A DNA stretch of 64,000 bases, taken from the NCBI GenBank assembly GCA_964023205.1, contig OZ026844.1, positions 25,642,934 to 25,706,933 on the forward strand. The letters are read 5' to 3'. Made by a program: the position numbers and the translations under genes. Within the stretch, counting starts at the first letter, position 1. Each line of letters opens with the position of its first letter. The notes under the pieces were generated by a model, which saw only the letters and a program-made list of their open reading frames with translations, did not search any database and was not told where the DNA came from. The stretch comes from Lutraria lutraria (taxonomy: Eukaryota > Mollusca > Bivalvia > Venerida > Mactridae). This document shows positions 33,131 through 44,200 of this stretch, piece after piece.

Positions 33131-34279
33131 TGTCCCAATTTTCCCCATGTACTAATGATAATGCGCATTATGTACAAATTTCCTTGCATAATTTTGAAAA
33201 ATGTTTACACATCTCTCTATTAATTCATAAAAATCCATTTAACATGTCATAAGTACCTGAACATGTTAACAATTTACTCTATATCCATATTGTATGTCTG
33301 GTACAAGTTCCCTATGTAATTATATGGTCTTCTTTATCTATCAATGTCAATATAATTATCTGGAATTTATACTGTGTTAAGGTCTGTGAACAATACAAAA
33401 AGCTTCATATATTGTCATACAGTTGTAAACATTTTACATATGAAATCAAAGTTCTGAAAGTACTTAAGGAAACTGAACTAACATAGACTTGCACAGCAAC
33501 ATGGAACGGAACTAGTTTAACAATGGCATGGCGGATGTAGAAAAATGTAGAGTTTTGGTCCACATTAAAATTAATGCGCCCAGATCAAGTGACAGCTATA
33601 GAAAGCTGAACTATCTTTCGCTTTCCAAAAATAGTTAAACCAAACAGTTTTACAGAATTCATGAATTCAGCCATGTTGAATACTGGTTATAGTGATAAAC
33701 CGTATCAGTGGAAAATGCTTAGATGACTGTCTTCAGACAAGCTTTAGACATGTGAACCCAAAAGCTTTTGTATATGTCATCTATGTCCATGTCTTGTATC
33801 ATTAAAGTTCCTTTATCCAAACTGTTTATTTAAGTAGCAGCCTATTGATCTATCAAAATCTATGGAATTAAGAACTAAACACAACTTAGCATACATAGTT
33901 CCAATTTTATTGGAAAATCATCCTTCAAAATACAACAAAGAATACCAACAGTGACAACAAACCTGACGCTTGTACACAAATAAATAAGCCTAGTGACCAT
34001 GCAAATCTTAAGTTTACATCTTGAAAACATGATAACAAAAGGCAATCAATTTTCATTCTAGATACAAGTATATCATTCATTTGATTCTAATCATGGTATA
34101 ATGAACAAGATGCTGCATTTCATATTTATATGCCCCCTGTGGCATGCTTGACAATAGATTTTGAATCTAAATGATGCCAATGTATAAAAGTAGAGGCAAA
34201 GTTTCAAATACAAATGTATACATAACTGCCCTAAATATGCCACATCTAGAAAAATGACCCAAGTCCCATAATATGTGAT
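33131..34279. other. Intergenic sequence, no gene
   Basis: AT-rich. From about 34120 it resembles the left part of family J (GGCATGCTTGACAATAGATT, TGTATAAAAGTAGAGGCAAA). No coding exon or promoter signal was recognised. Confidence 0.5.
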
Positions 34280-34470
34280 AACAATGAAAGGCCTGAAATG
34301 AGATGAATTTTGTGATGCAGGGATATCTCTGAGTAGACACAAAATATAAAACTGTATCAATAATTCTGTCCGAAACGAGGACCTAGTACTGTTTATTTAA
34401 TAAAATATTAAAGTTCAAGGATCATATTACCTGTTTAACCCTTTACTTCATAGCCCCCTAGTCAATATAC
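34280..34470. repeat. Family E dispersed repeat, copy 1
   Basis: Nearly identical to 61078-61265: GGCCTGAAATGAGATGAATT, AGGGATATCTCTGAGT, TTTAACCCTTTACTTCATAG. No terminal structure was seen. Confidence 0.7.
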
Positions 34471-34988
34471 ATACTGTATACTGATAGTGGATCAGATAAA
34501 CTTGGTACACTGTCTTCATACAGGTTATTAGGAAATGCTACTGTTTTGACACATGTCTACTTCATCACTGGCTTAAAATTATACTAAATAGTAATCCCAT
34601 CAAATTATAGTAAATATAAAAGTTGTTCATAATTCAATAACCTCTTTATGGTGTCATTTTTGTAACTGTGGGATAAATATTAAAAGAAAAAATTAAGGGG
34701 AACAAAAATTGCAAAAAAATCTTTAAGCTTATTTTTGTCTTTTCTGATTTTTTTTCTTTTGACACCTGGTCATTTTATCACTTTATTGTAATGCTAAATA
34801 ATGGTTTTATGATTTCTGAATTATGCCTAAGTGATTGTATTTAATTTATCTTACTTGCTATGCAAAAATATCTGATGTTAGTCAAATATTTAGGGCAATA
34901 TAATGTGTACAAACTGACACAAAGTCCGTGTTTTTTCCTTATCCTTTTTCTTAAACTTGCCATTTCTGTTTACTATGAGACATACAAT
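34471..34988. other. Intergenic sequence, nothing recognised
   Basis: AT-rich; short homopolymers and a run of TTTTCTTTT-type sequence only. Confidence 0.5.
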
Positions 34989-35245
34989 AAACAAGAGGGC
35001 CACGATGGCCCTTTATCGCTCACCTGAGAACAAAGGCCAATAATTAATGACCAGGTAATATAGTTTTCATCTCGTAAAACACAAATCTCCTAGCATAATT
35101 GATGTATAAGAATGAAATCGATAGGTCTAACGGTGAAATCTAGTTAACCGTATATGGACGGACAGATGAACAGACAGACAAGTCAATCACTACATGCCCC
35201 TTCATCAATAGATGCCGGAGGCATAATAAACTGACATACAAAGAG
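34989..35245 (+). repeat. Family A element, copy 2, truncated
   Basis: Head GGGCCACGATGGCCC plus TTTATCGCTCACCTGAGAAC and the first 60 bases of the family, then unrelated sequence with GACGGACAGATGAACAGACA; no core units and no tail. Family C copy 5 follows at once. Confidence 0.75.
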
Positions 35246-36092
35246 AAACAAGATGGCCAAGATGGCCCTATATCGCTCACATGACAATCACTGTTCACTC
35301 ATTAAAACATTGTTTTGAACCGGTGACCTTGTTTTTGACCCCAGACGACCTATGTTCGAATTTGTCTTACATATCATTAAGACAAACAGCCTGACTAGGT
35401 TTGGTGAAGATACGATCAAAATTTGACATCTACAGTGTTAATAAAGTTTTCCTAAGATTTGACCTTGTGACCTGGATTTTGACCCTAGGTGACCCATATT
35501 TGAACTTGTTCTTAATATCATTAAGACAAACAATCTGACAAGGTTTGGCCAAGATCCAATCAAAACCATGACATTTAGAGATTTTACAAGATTTTTACCT
35601 AAGATTTGACCTTGTGACCCAGTTTTTGAACCCGGCTGACCCATATTCATCCTTGACCCACATATCATTGAGGCAAACATTTTGACAAGGTTTGGTGAAG
35701 ATCCAATTAAAACTGTGACATCTACAGTGTTAACAAAGTTTTCCTAAGATTTGACCTGGTGACCTAGTTATTGACCCCAGATGACCCATATTTATACTTG
35801 ACCGTTATATCATTAAAACAAACGATTTGACAAAGTTTGGTGAAGATCCAATAATAACTGTGAAATCTACAGTGTTAACATGGTTTTTCATAAGATTTGA
35901 CCTAGCGACCTAGTTTTTGACCCAAGATGACCCATGTTCGAACTCGTCCAAGATATTATGAAGACAAACATTCTGACAAGGTTTCATGATCATCCAATCA
36001 AAACAGTGACTTCTAGAGTGTTCACAACGACGCACGACGGAGAGTGATCCTAATAGCTCACTTTGTCACTTTGTGACATGTGAGCTAAAAAT
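35246..36092 (+). repeat. Family C element, copy 5
   Basis: Head ATGGCCAAGATGGCCC plus TATATCGCTCACATGAC, about five core units, tail CACTTTGTCACTTTGTGACA TGTGAGCTAAAAA. The minus-strand open frame in it comes from the core repeats. Confidence 0.87.
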
Positions 36093-37080
36093 CAATTTTA
36101 CATTTCAAAATCAAGTAATAAAGTTAATCACAATTACAAATTGGATATAATATACAAATGAATGTAAAAAAATCCTTTAAATAATCATTAAAAATAAAAC
36201 TTTTATTTTACATCTGAAGTCATCTTTAACCACTCAAACAAGGAATGTAGGTAAATTAAGAAACTCCATTAACATTATAGATAAATCATCAAGGTAATGA
36301 TTCTACAGCTAATCCTGGAACAAAAGCACAACATAAACATACCAATCTGATTAAAATCATATCCTCAAACCCGCTACGCTATGAGGATCTGAAGACGACC
36401 TATAGAAGGTCACCTCAGGTGACCTTTTCCACTAGCCAATCAGCGCCTTACTTTCATAATTCTGAAAGTGATCTGATTCTATTTTTAACCGCAGTAAAAA
36501 ACAATATTTGACTTGTAGTTATCACGAACACCTATTCTTACACAACTAAATGTAATGATAGCGCCCATGTGACATGCATGTTTATTAAATTTTCTATACT
36601 ACTATGGCTGAATCGATCAGGATTACTAAAAATATCAAGAAGTGGTTGCAGACAAATATGTAATACGTAATTTAATATTTACTAATGTTTACATAACATC
36701 GTCAGGTAGACAGTTCATTCGGCCAAAGTACCGATGAAACAAGTTATATGATTGGCTGAATTATAAATAGACATAAATAGTGATAATAGAAATTCCGACT
36801 TTTGAAAATAGAAACTGGTGTAGGCCATCATCAGATCTTGCCATAAGGAAGATCGAATACTTTAGTCAGATTGTAAACATATAGAATGAGACACTATTTT
36901 CAAACAATCATCATCAATATAACTACCATGTTTGAAATTTCATCAATTAAACATTTCAATATTTTAACTCAGTAAACCATTAGAAAATGTCAAAATAGAA
37001 GGTTTTATAACCCAGCCAGATATTATAACATCTGTAATAAAAATCTAAATAAATGGTCCCATATGTATACAGCTATCTAT
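36093..37080. other. Intergenic sequence with a small palindrome
   Basis: The only structure seen is AAGGTCACCT CAGGTGACCTT (about 36405-36425), a near-perfect palindrome, next to ATCCTC...GAGGAT (36360-36387). No gene. Confidence 0.5.
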
Positions 37081-37275
37081 CAAAAGACAAATCATTTATA
37101 CAATTACACAAAAGATAAATCATCCATACAATTACACAAGACAAGTAATTTATACAATTACACAAACAATAAATCATCCATACAATTAAACAAGACAAGT
37201 AATTTATACAATTACACAAACAATAAATCATCCATACAATTACACAAAACAAGTAATTTATACAATTACACAAAA
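37081..37275. repeat. Tandem repeat, AATTTATACAATTACACAAA type
   Basis: Alternating units of about 27 bp (ATCATCCATACAATTACACA and AATTTATACAATTACACAAA), dimer of about 54 bp, roughly four dimers. Open frames on both strands through it are artefacts. Confidence 0.88.
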
Positions 37276-37459
37276 GACAATTTTAAAAAAACACCCTTTT
37301 TAAAATGATGTACACTAGAAAAAGCAATAAATCATTCATTAAATAAAAGCTTAATTAAATGTTAGTCTTTCAAAGACAAATCTTGATTGGTCAAAACTAG
37401 ACAAAAACATTGCTGTACAATGTAAAACAGAAGTCTAAAATCAAATCCATTAACTATCA

Positions 37460-37905
37460 TTGACAAAGTTATTATCTTTTTAAGGCATCGGGACTGGCTA
37501 AATATCCTAAAAAAACGTAAAATAAAAGTTTTTTTACAAAGACTGAATATCATTAAATTCTAACCAAACATGCAAAAATAGTGTTTTATTGCAATAAACA
37601 TTGTACCCCTTTTTTTTACTTTATTTTATCAGCGTTTACCATCTCAAACATGTTGCACATTGCATTGGTACAATATGAAACTATTAATTCATTAATAACA
37701 ATAATTTGTTATTAAATCTCTTACTGGGCTTGGTATCAATTATTGAACCATAAACATTTGCCATTTTGATTGGCTATCAAAATTGAAAATGGACGTATCA
37801 ATTCATTGAAATACATTGCCGCCTTATTTGATGATGGATTTCAAAGCGTTTTTTGGTATTTTGTAGCAGAACTGTTTATCTAGGAAACCTAGATTTGTTT
37901 CAAAT
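37460..37905. repeat. Family D dispersed repeat, copy 2
   Basis: AAGGCATCGGGACTGGCTAA, TGCATTGGTACAATATGAAA, TTTTGATTGGCTATCAAAAT, GATGGATTTCAAAGCGTTTT; uninterrupted at the position where copy 1 has its 36-bp insertion. Confidence 0.72.
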
Positions 37906-38014
37906 CACTTCAGGGCCTTTTTTCCTTCTATAACAGAAGCCAAAATTCGGTGACTTCCCAATTGCAAAAAGGCTGTTTTTTTCCCAATTTGGGATAAGAA
38001 ATTCCCAACTAGAA

Positions 38015-39650
38015 AATGTGTCCGTAGGACACGGATGCCCCCGCCATGTCACACTGGACACAGAAATGAGTGTTGTGTGGGAAATATGTGATTACAACAT
38101 AAAGCAGGTTGCTTGGGAATGCTGCCCATAGTGGGAAGTAAAGATCTCCTAAGGGTGGTAAACACTCAACTGCATGTACTTTCACTATTTCAATATAAGG
38201 AATGAACGTAAATATATAAGTGTCCACTGTGACCTTGACCTTTGAGTAAACGACACAGTTTTTGCGTATGACACATCATCTTAATATGATGAACATTTGT
38301 GCCAATTTATTTCAAAATCCCATCATACATGACAAAGTAATAAGCCGCTCATGAACATACACTTTCACTATATCCATAATAATATGCACAAAGTTTTAAT
38401 GTCCACTGTTACCTTGACCTTTAAGCAAATGACGCAGTTGATGCGCAGGTCACATCGTCTTGATATGATGAACATTTGTGCCAGTTTATTTCAAAATCCA
38501 ATCATGCATGACAGAGTTATAAGCCAGACACACAATGCTTTAAGTGTCGACTGTGACCTTGACCTTTGAATGAGCGACACAGTTCTTGCTCATGACACGT
38601 CGTCTTGTTATGATGAACATTGGTGCCAATTCATCTCAAAATCCAATCATGCAAGACAGAGTTATAGGCCGGACACGAACATATACATATAATGCTTTAA
38701 GTGTTAACTGTGACCTTGACCTTTGAGCAAGCGACACAGTCGTTGTGCATGACACATCGTCTTGTTAAGATGAACATTTGTGCCAATTTATTTCAAAATC
38801 CAATCATGCATGACAGAGTTATAAGCCAGACACAAACATACATATAATGCTTTAAGTGTCCACGGTGACCTTGACCTTTGAGTAAACGACACAGTTTTTG
38901 CGTATGACACATCATCTTAATATGATGAACATTTGTGCCAATTTATTTCAAAATCCCATCATACATGACAAAGTAATAAGCCGCTCATGAACATACACTT
39001 TCACTATATCCATAATAATATGCACAAAATTTTAATGTCCACTGTTACCTTGACCTTTAAGCAAATGACGCAGTTGATGCGCAGGTCACATCGTCTTGAT
39101 ATGATGAACATTTGTGCCAGTTTATTTCAAAATCCAATCATGCATGACAGAGTTATAAGCCAGACACACAATGCTTTAAGTGTCGACTGTGACCTTGACC
39201 TTTGAATGAGAGACACAGTTCTTGCTCATGACACGTCGTCTTGTTATGATGAACATTGGTGCCAATTCATCTCAAAATCCAATCATGCAAGACAGAGTTA
39301 TAGGCCGGACACGAACATATACATATAATGCTTTAAGTGTTAACTGTGACCTTGACCTTTGAGCAAGCGACACAGTCGTTGTGCATGACACATCGTCTTG
39401 TTAAGATGAACATTTGTGCCAATTTATTTCAAAATCCAATCATGCATGACAGAGTTATAAGCCAGACACAAACATACATATAATGCTTTAAGTGTCCACG
39501 GTGACCTTGACCTTTGAACAAGCGACACAGTTTTGCGCATGACACATCGTCTTGTTATGCTGAACATTTGTGCCAAATTATTTCAAAATCCAATCATGCA
39601 TGACAAAGTTATGAGCCGGACACGAAAATTCCGTCACACACACAAACACA
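38015..39650 (+). repeat. Tandem-core element with 636-bp higher-order unit
   Basis: Begins near TCCGTAGGACACGGATGCCC and ends near CGAAAATTCCGTCACACACA. The core is about nine units of roughly 160 bp (TGTGACCTTGACCTTTGA, GATGAACATTTGTGCCAATT, CAATCATGCATGACAGAGTT). Four unlike units form a 636-bp block present twice with very few differences (38225-38860 and 38861-39496). Two almost identical 72-codon open frames (38351 and 38987) mark the same duplication and are not genes. Confidence 0.88.
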
Positions 39651-40144
39651 TTTAACAACGATGCAACATGATACTACATAAACTTGCAGAATGGAACAGT
39701 AAAACAGTAAAATTAACGAAAACTATCGACTGTGCTAAAAAGAATTGCATTTATGCCTGTGTAATTATTCAGCTTTCACAGTATAAACCAATCGCACAAC
39801 ACCATTAATAACACATGATATTTTTACTCATTTAAAAATTGCATGAATGGACGATATCAAATACACATGAGTCTGATATTTTTACAAGTCTCTATGAAAA
39901 CACAACAATAAAGGTCAGCAGTAGAAATGCTTGTGTAAACAAATTAAGGCCATATGATATTTTACATTGAAACATTTTCTTATATTCTACAGTTTATGAT
40001 ATCAGGAGGGTAATTACACTATTGTGCAGGGTAATTTTATGGGGCATATGTAATACTAATAATTACAAATTCTGGAACAAATGCAACAAGGTAAATACAC
40101 TCTTCAAAGCTTAACTTTCTTTTGAAGTTCGGTCAGGAGAGGGC
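39651..40144. other. Intergenic sequence, nothing recognised
   Basis: AT-rich; no splice-compatible exon or repeat shared inside the window. Confidence 0.5.
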
Positions 40145-40308
40145 AAAACAAAACAAATGGGCCAAATTGGCCCTAGGTCGCTCACCTGAGAACAAAGACA
40201 CTACAATTGATGACCAGGTAATATAGATTTCATCTCATATAAACCGTTTTTACATAGATTTTGATCAAAACTAACGATGAAGGTGCTATTGAATCAGGTG
40301 AGCTAAAA
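40145..40308 (+). repeat. Family A element, copy 3, minimal
   Basis: Diverged head (AACAAATGGGCCAAATTGGC plus TAGGTCGCTCACCTGAGAAC) joined almost directly to the tail AATCAGGTGAGCTAAAAA, with no core units. Confidence 0.78.
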
Positions 40309-40435
40309 AACTTAAGACTTTTACATAAACAAATCATCAGATTAAAATAGCCAGGAGTTCAACAAGAAATGATTATCACGGGTTTTGACATAATGCACAG
40401 CATTTGTCTCAGAAAACAACCTTAATTGGCATATT

Positions 40436-40592
40436 GTATACAGTCAAAGGCTACCCTTGGGAAAGACAAACTGGCTTTTATTGACATGTGCTCCTTATCC
40501 ACAGCTCATTTTGTTCTAAATAATCAAAGACTGTTTTTAACAGGGTGGTCTTTATTCAGAGGTGGTCACTAACACAGCTTGACTGTATTTCA
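40436..40592. repeat. Degraded mariner-like MITE
   Basis: TATACAGTCAAAGGCTACCC at the left and inverted ACAGTCAAGCTGTGTTAGTG at the right, in the style of 62070-62343 and 3183-3314. Confidence 0.5.
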
Positions 40593-41098
40593 ACATATTT
40601 ATGTACAAGTTGAAATGAAGAAACAGAAGTTCTATTGGCAAAGGGAATTATCAAAACAAATCTCAGTATTTATATGGTAGTAACATATTAACCCAAGTTA
40701 TAGATTAGAAATAGAATTGAGCATTGACATCAGACCTAATATGCTTCAAGAACTAGCACCATACAACATTCTACAGTTTTGAAAATAATGATATTAAAAG
40801 TTTCAATTCACACGAAGAACATGCTCATTGAGTATAAATTATAAATAACTTTTATCAGAAGACACCAAAATTCATACCAGTACTTTTAAATGAAATTAAT
40901 GTAAAATCATCAAAAAGAACAGACATTAAAAAAAAAATTATCATAAGAAATGATACATTACAATAACAAAATAATTACATGTCCACAATCACAATAATTG
41001 AGCAATATAATTGAACATGACAATACAGTTAATTACAATATAATGAACCATTGATTTCATGATACAGTCATCCAAACAATCACAACAAGATGAATCCA
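40593..41098 (-). other. Probable SFMBT 3' UTR region
   Basis: Directly downstream of the stop on the minus strand. AT-rich; no canonical AATAAA on the minus strand was found, only weaker variants (for instance TATAAA at about 40665-40675). The true polyadenylation site cannot be placed from sequence alone. Confidence 0.35.
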
Positions 41099-41236
41099 CT
41101 AGGCGTAATTCTCAAAGAAAGCAATCTTAAGTCTCTCAATCTGGTGACACAATTTGACAGCAGGTCCAAGTTTGAGCTCTAAATGTTCTTGAATGGCTGA
41201 TAAATTCATCAACAAAAATGCCTGGCCATCTACTTC
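41099..41236 (-). CDS. SFMBT: SFMBT last coding exon: SAM domain, second half, stop
   Basis: 138 nt, phase 0 start, acceptor GGATTGTAG, stop TAG at 41101-41099. Peptide [20 protein letters not shown] then [20 protein letters not shown] and FENYA. The E(V/I)DGxAxLLL...LKLGPAxKL core completes the SAM fold, and the protein ends 20-odd residues later, as usual for SFMBT. No canonical AATAAA was found in the 500 bases downstream; two ATTTATA/TTTATG variants exist near 40600-40670. Confidence 0.92.
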   Translation of the reverse strand, partial: EVDGQAFLLMNLSAIQEHLELKLGPAVKLCHQIERLKIAFFENYA

Positions 41237-44200
41237 CTACAATCCAATCAAAATCAGAATAAGACACATCATTTAGATCAAGTACAGCATTCATTAACAT
41301 CCAGCAAAAGTGAATTTAACCAATTTATAACTTTCATACGAGGGTAGAACAGGGCTGGACAATATTTTTTCAGGCTACTCATCCTGTTGAATGACAGAAT
41401 TTTAACTAGTTCTACAGCAGTTCTAATCTCATCCACTGTTGATTTCTACATGTTGTTACGAGCAAACAAATGAATTTGTCGAGTCCTGCAGTTAACAAAT
41501 TTGAGTGATTCAAACTTGTGTACATTGTACATAATTAGATGACCCATCTTAAAATCTCTCTTTAAATAACCAAACAAGAATTTGAGTGCATAGCTCACAA
41601 AATCACAGAATTTTCTTCAGCTGTAGATACCTAAACAAGAGGGCAATGATGGCCCTTTATTGCTCACCTGAGAACAAAGGCCAATAATTAATGACCAGGT
41701 AATATAGTTTCCATCTCGTAAAACTCATTTTTACGTAGATTTTGAGATCAAAACCCACAATGAAGGTATAATACTGTTAAACAAGCTAAAACGTAGCAAA
41801 TTTTCTTATCCAAGGGCCCATAACTCTTGAAGTTGTGGTCCGTTTCCACCCATAACTGAACTTGTCCAAAACCATAAGGTCATACACATTCATTGTAAAT
41901 ATGATTAGGATCGGTGAATAAATGAAGGTGTTAGAGTGTAAACAAGCTAAAATATAGCAAATTTTTAAGTCAAGGGCCCATAACTCTTGAAGATGTGGTC
42001 CGATTCCGCCCATAATCAAACTTGTCCAAGATATTTTGGTTATACTCATTTACTGAAAATATTATAAGGATCTGTGAATAATTGAAGGTGTTAGAGTGTA
42101 AACAAGCTAAAACGTAGCAAATTTTCAAAGTCAAGGGCCCATAACTCTTGAAGTTTTGGTCCGATTCCGCCTATAATCTAACTAGTCCAAGATCTTTTGG
42201 TTATACACATTTACTAAAAATATGATTAGGATTGGTGAATAAATGAAGGCGCTAGAGTGTAAACATGCTAAATATAGCAAATTTTGTAATTCAAGGGCCC
42301 ATAACTCTAGAAGTTATTGTCCGATTTGCCCATAATCGAACTTAGCCGAGACATTGTGGCCATTTATACATTGTGAGCAAGTTTAATCACGATTCGTTAA
42401 GAGCTGCGGATGCTAGAGTGTAAACAAACTAATTGTGGACCTACGCCGGACGCCGGACATTCAACGATCCTAAAAGCTCACTGGATGAATCAGGTGAGCA
42501 AAAAATTGCAAAACTTCTTATGCACCAGGTATTTTGGCCAAGCACTACAAAACTGTTTAAGATTGCAAAGAAATAAACATTGATATGATACATTAAAAAT
42601 AAAGCAAACTACAATACGCACCTGTTCTTTCATTATCCTAGCTAAATGTGAACAATCAGTGGTTTTAATATACTGGACCACCTCAGCAACAGACCAATTT
42701 AATGGATTACTATCTAATTTAATGGATCCTTCTCTTGGCTCTAATGCATGTTTATCTTTTACATCTATGTTCCAAGCTTTTGGCTGAAAAAACAAACAAG
42801 AAGAGATACTTCAGCTACAAAAGCATCAATCAAACTTGAAAACTCCATTGAGTACATGATAACAGGCTTCAAGTTATTTAGATTAATAATGCAAAAATGA
42901 AATTCACCCAACTAAAATCAACAAGAGTCCATGCTATTTATCATGATTTATCTCCCTTAGTTGTTCCAATATGCCATTTGATAGATATCATATCTGGTAA
43001 ACAAATATCAGCAAATTCAATTTGTCCTTTGTTTATTTTAGTCATGGCAAAATTGGATTGAGTTCTATAATAATATAAGACCTAACTTTGTGTAAAAACA
43101 TGCATTTTATACAAACATGTTTATGGTAGATGTTTAATTATATAATCAAAGAAGACGGTGATGGCAATTAAATGTTGTCCCAGCACAAGAAAAAGCCTAT
43201 GAAAAAATGTAATAAATTGGAATGCCTCTTAAAATAGGTATTTAAAGGGGCATACCCTACAACTGACAAACATTCTGTGAAAGTGTAAAAATGTGCTAGA
43301 TGTATATGTAAAACAATATATAAAGGATAATTGCAGGAAGAACATGGGTCATAAAATGACTAGTTTAGGTACTAGCCGCAAAAAACATAGCTATGAACAA
43401 GGACTTATATACATACATGGATTCGCAACTTCCGTATTAACAGTTTAAAGTAATCAAATCCCGAGATAATAAGACGTGAATGAGCGAGAATACAAGCTAT
43501 TGTTTACAAAAGCGAAAATACGAAAATATCCGTGATAATCCGAATGATAATAACAGAGAAAATATCCGTGGTATTCCGAATGTTTAATCTCGGAGACGAA
43601 AGGATTATAATAGATGTCCGCCATCTTGGAATTTAAAATGTTCGACTGATGCCTTTTTCAATGCTTATACTCAGACTTTGTGGATTATAAATGTATCTCA
43701 ATATCTTCAAGGAATTTGTTGCATCCTTTACCAATTCCCCGTGCCCAATTGCCAGAGTTTTTTTAGTATAATCAAATTCGTAAACACCCAATTACAGCTG
43801 TCGGACATTGCCGAGTATATAGCAATGCATTGTGGGATCGCCGAACGATATCGTTTGAGCTATTTTTAGCAGTTGCGAATCCATGTATGTATATAAGTCC
43901 TTGCTATGAATAATAAATCACTTCCACCCAAAAATGTCCATGACTAAATGTATGTGTCACAAATACATATTTTTTATGATTTTATTTTTAATTGGGTGAT
44001 TTTTTGGCTGAAACTTTCGTCGGCTTTTTTCTTTACAAGCTTCTAATTTGTCATCATTTTGCCTTAATTCTAAATGCACCAAGTTGTAGGGTATGCCCCT
44101 TTAATACTTAAAAACAGCATACATGTATTGTCTGATGGCTCCTCAGTATATAGACAAAATGTTGATGTTTAAATATACACATATTCATACAGTTGATATA

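Noticed and set aside
36360..36426. AAGGTCACCTCAGGTGACCTT palindrome as a nuclear-receptor-like (AGGTCA) response element
   Set aside because: AGGTCA-like half sites are expected often in this TGACCT-rich sequence, the location is intergenic and far from either start, and nothing else supports a role.
37063..37308. Asn/Tyr/Lys-rich repeat protein on plus strand and a Cys-rich one on the minus strand
   Set aside because: Both are translations of the AATTTATACAATTACACAAA tandem repeat.
38351..39205. Two nearly identical 72-codon plus-strand genes (possible tandem gene duplicates)
   Set aside because: They are the same segment of the 636-bp higher-order repeat and have no coding signature.
42490..42795. 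Methionine-initiated 101-codon gene with a SAM domain
   Set aside because: The N-terminal MFFQ and the tail after KEQ are intron sequence; the SAM part is an exon of SFMBT with clean splice sites.
43678..43869. 63-codon plus-strand open frame inside the 506-bp MITE, a possible transposase remnant
   Set aside because: No motif of any transposase family; ordinary length for chance in this composition.
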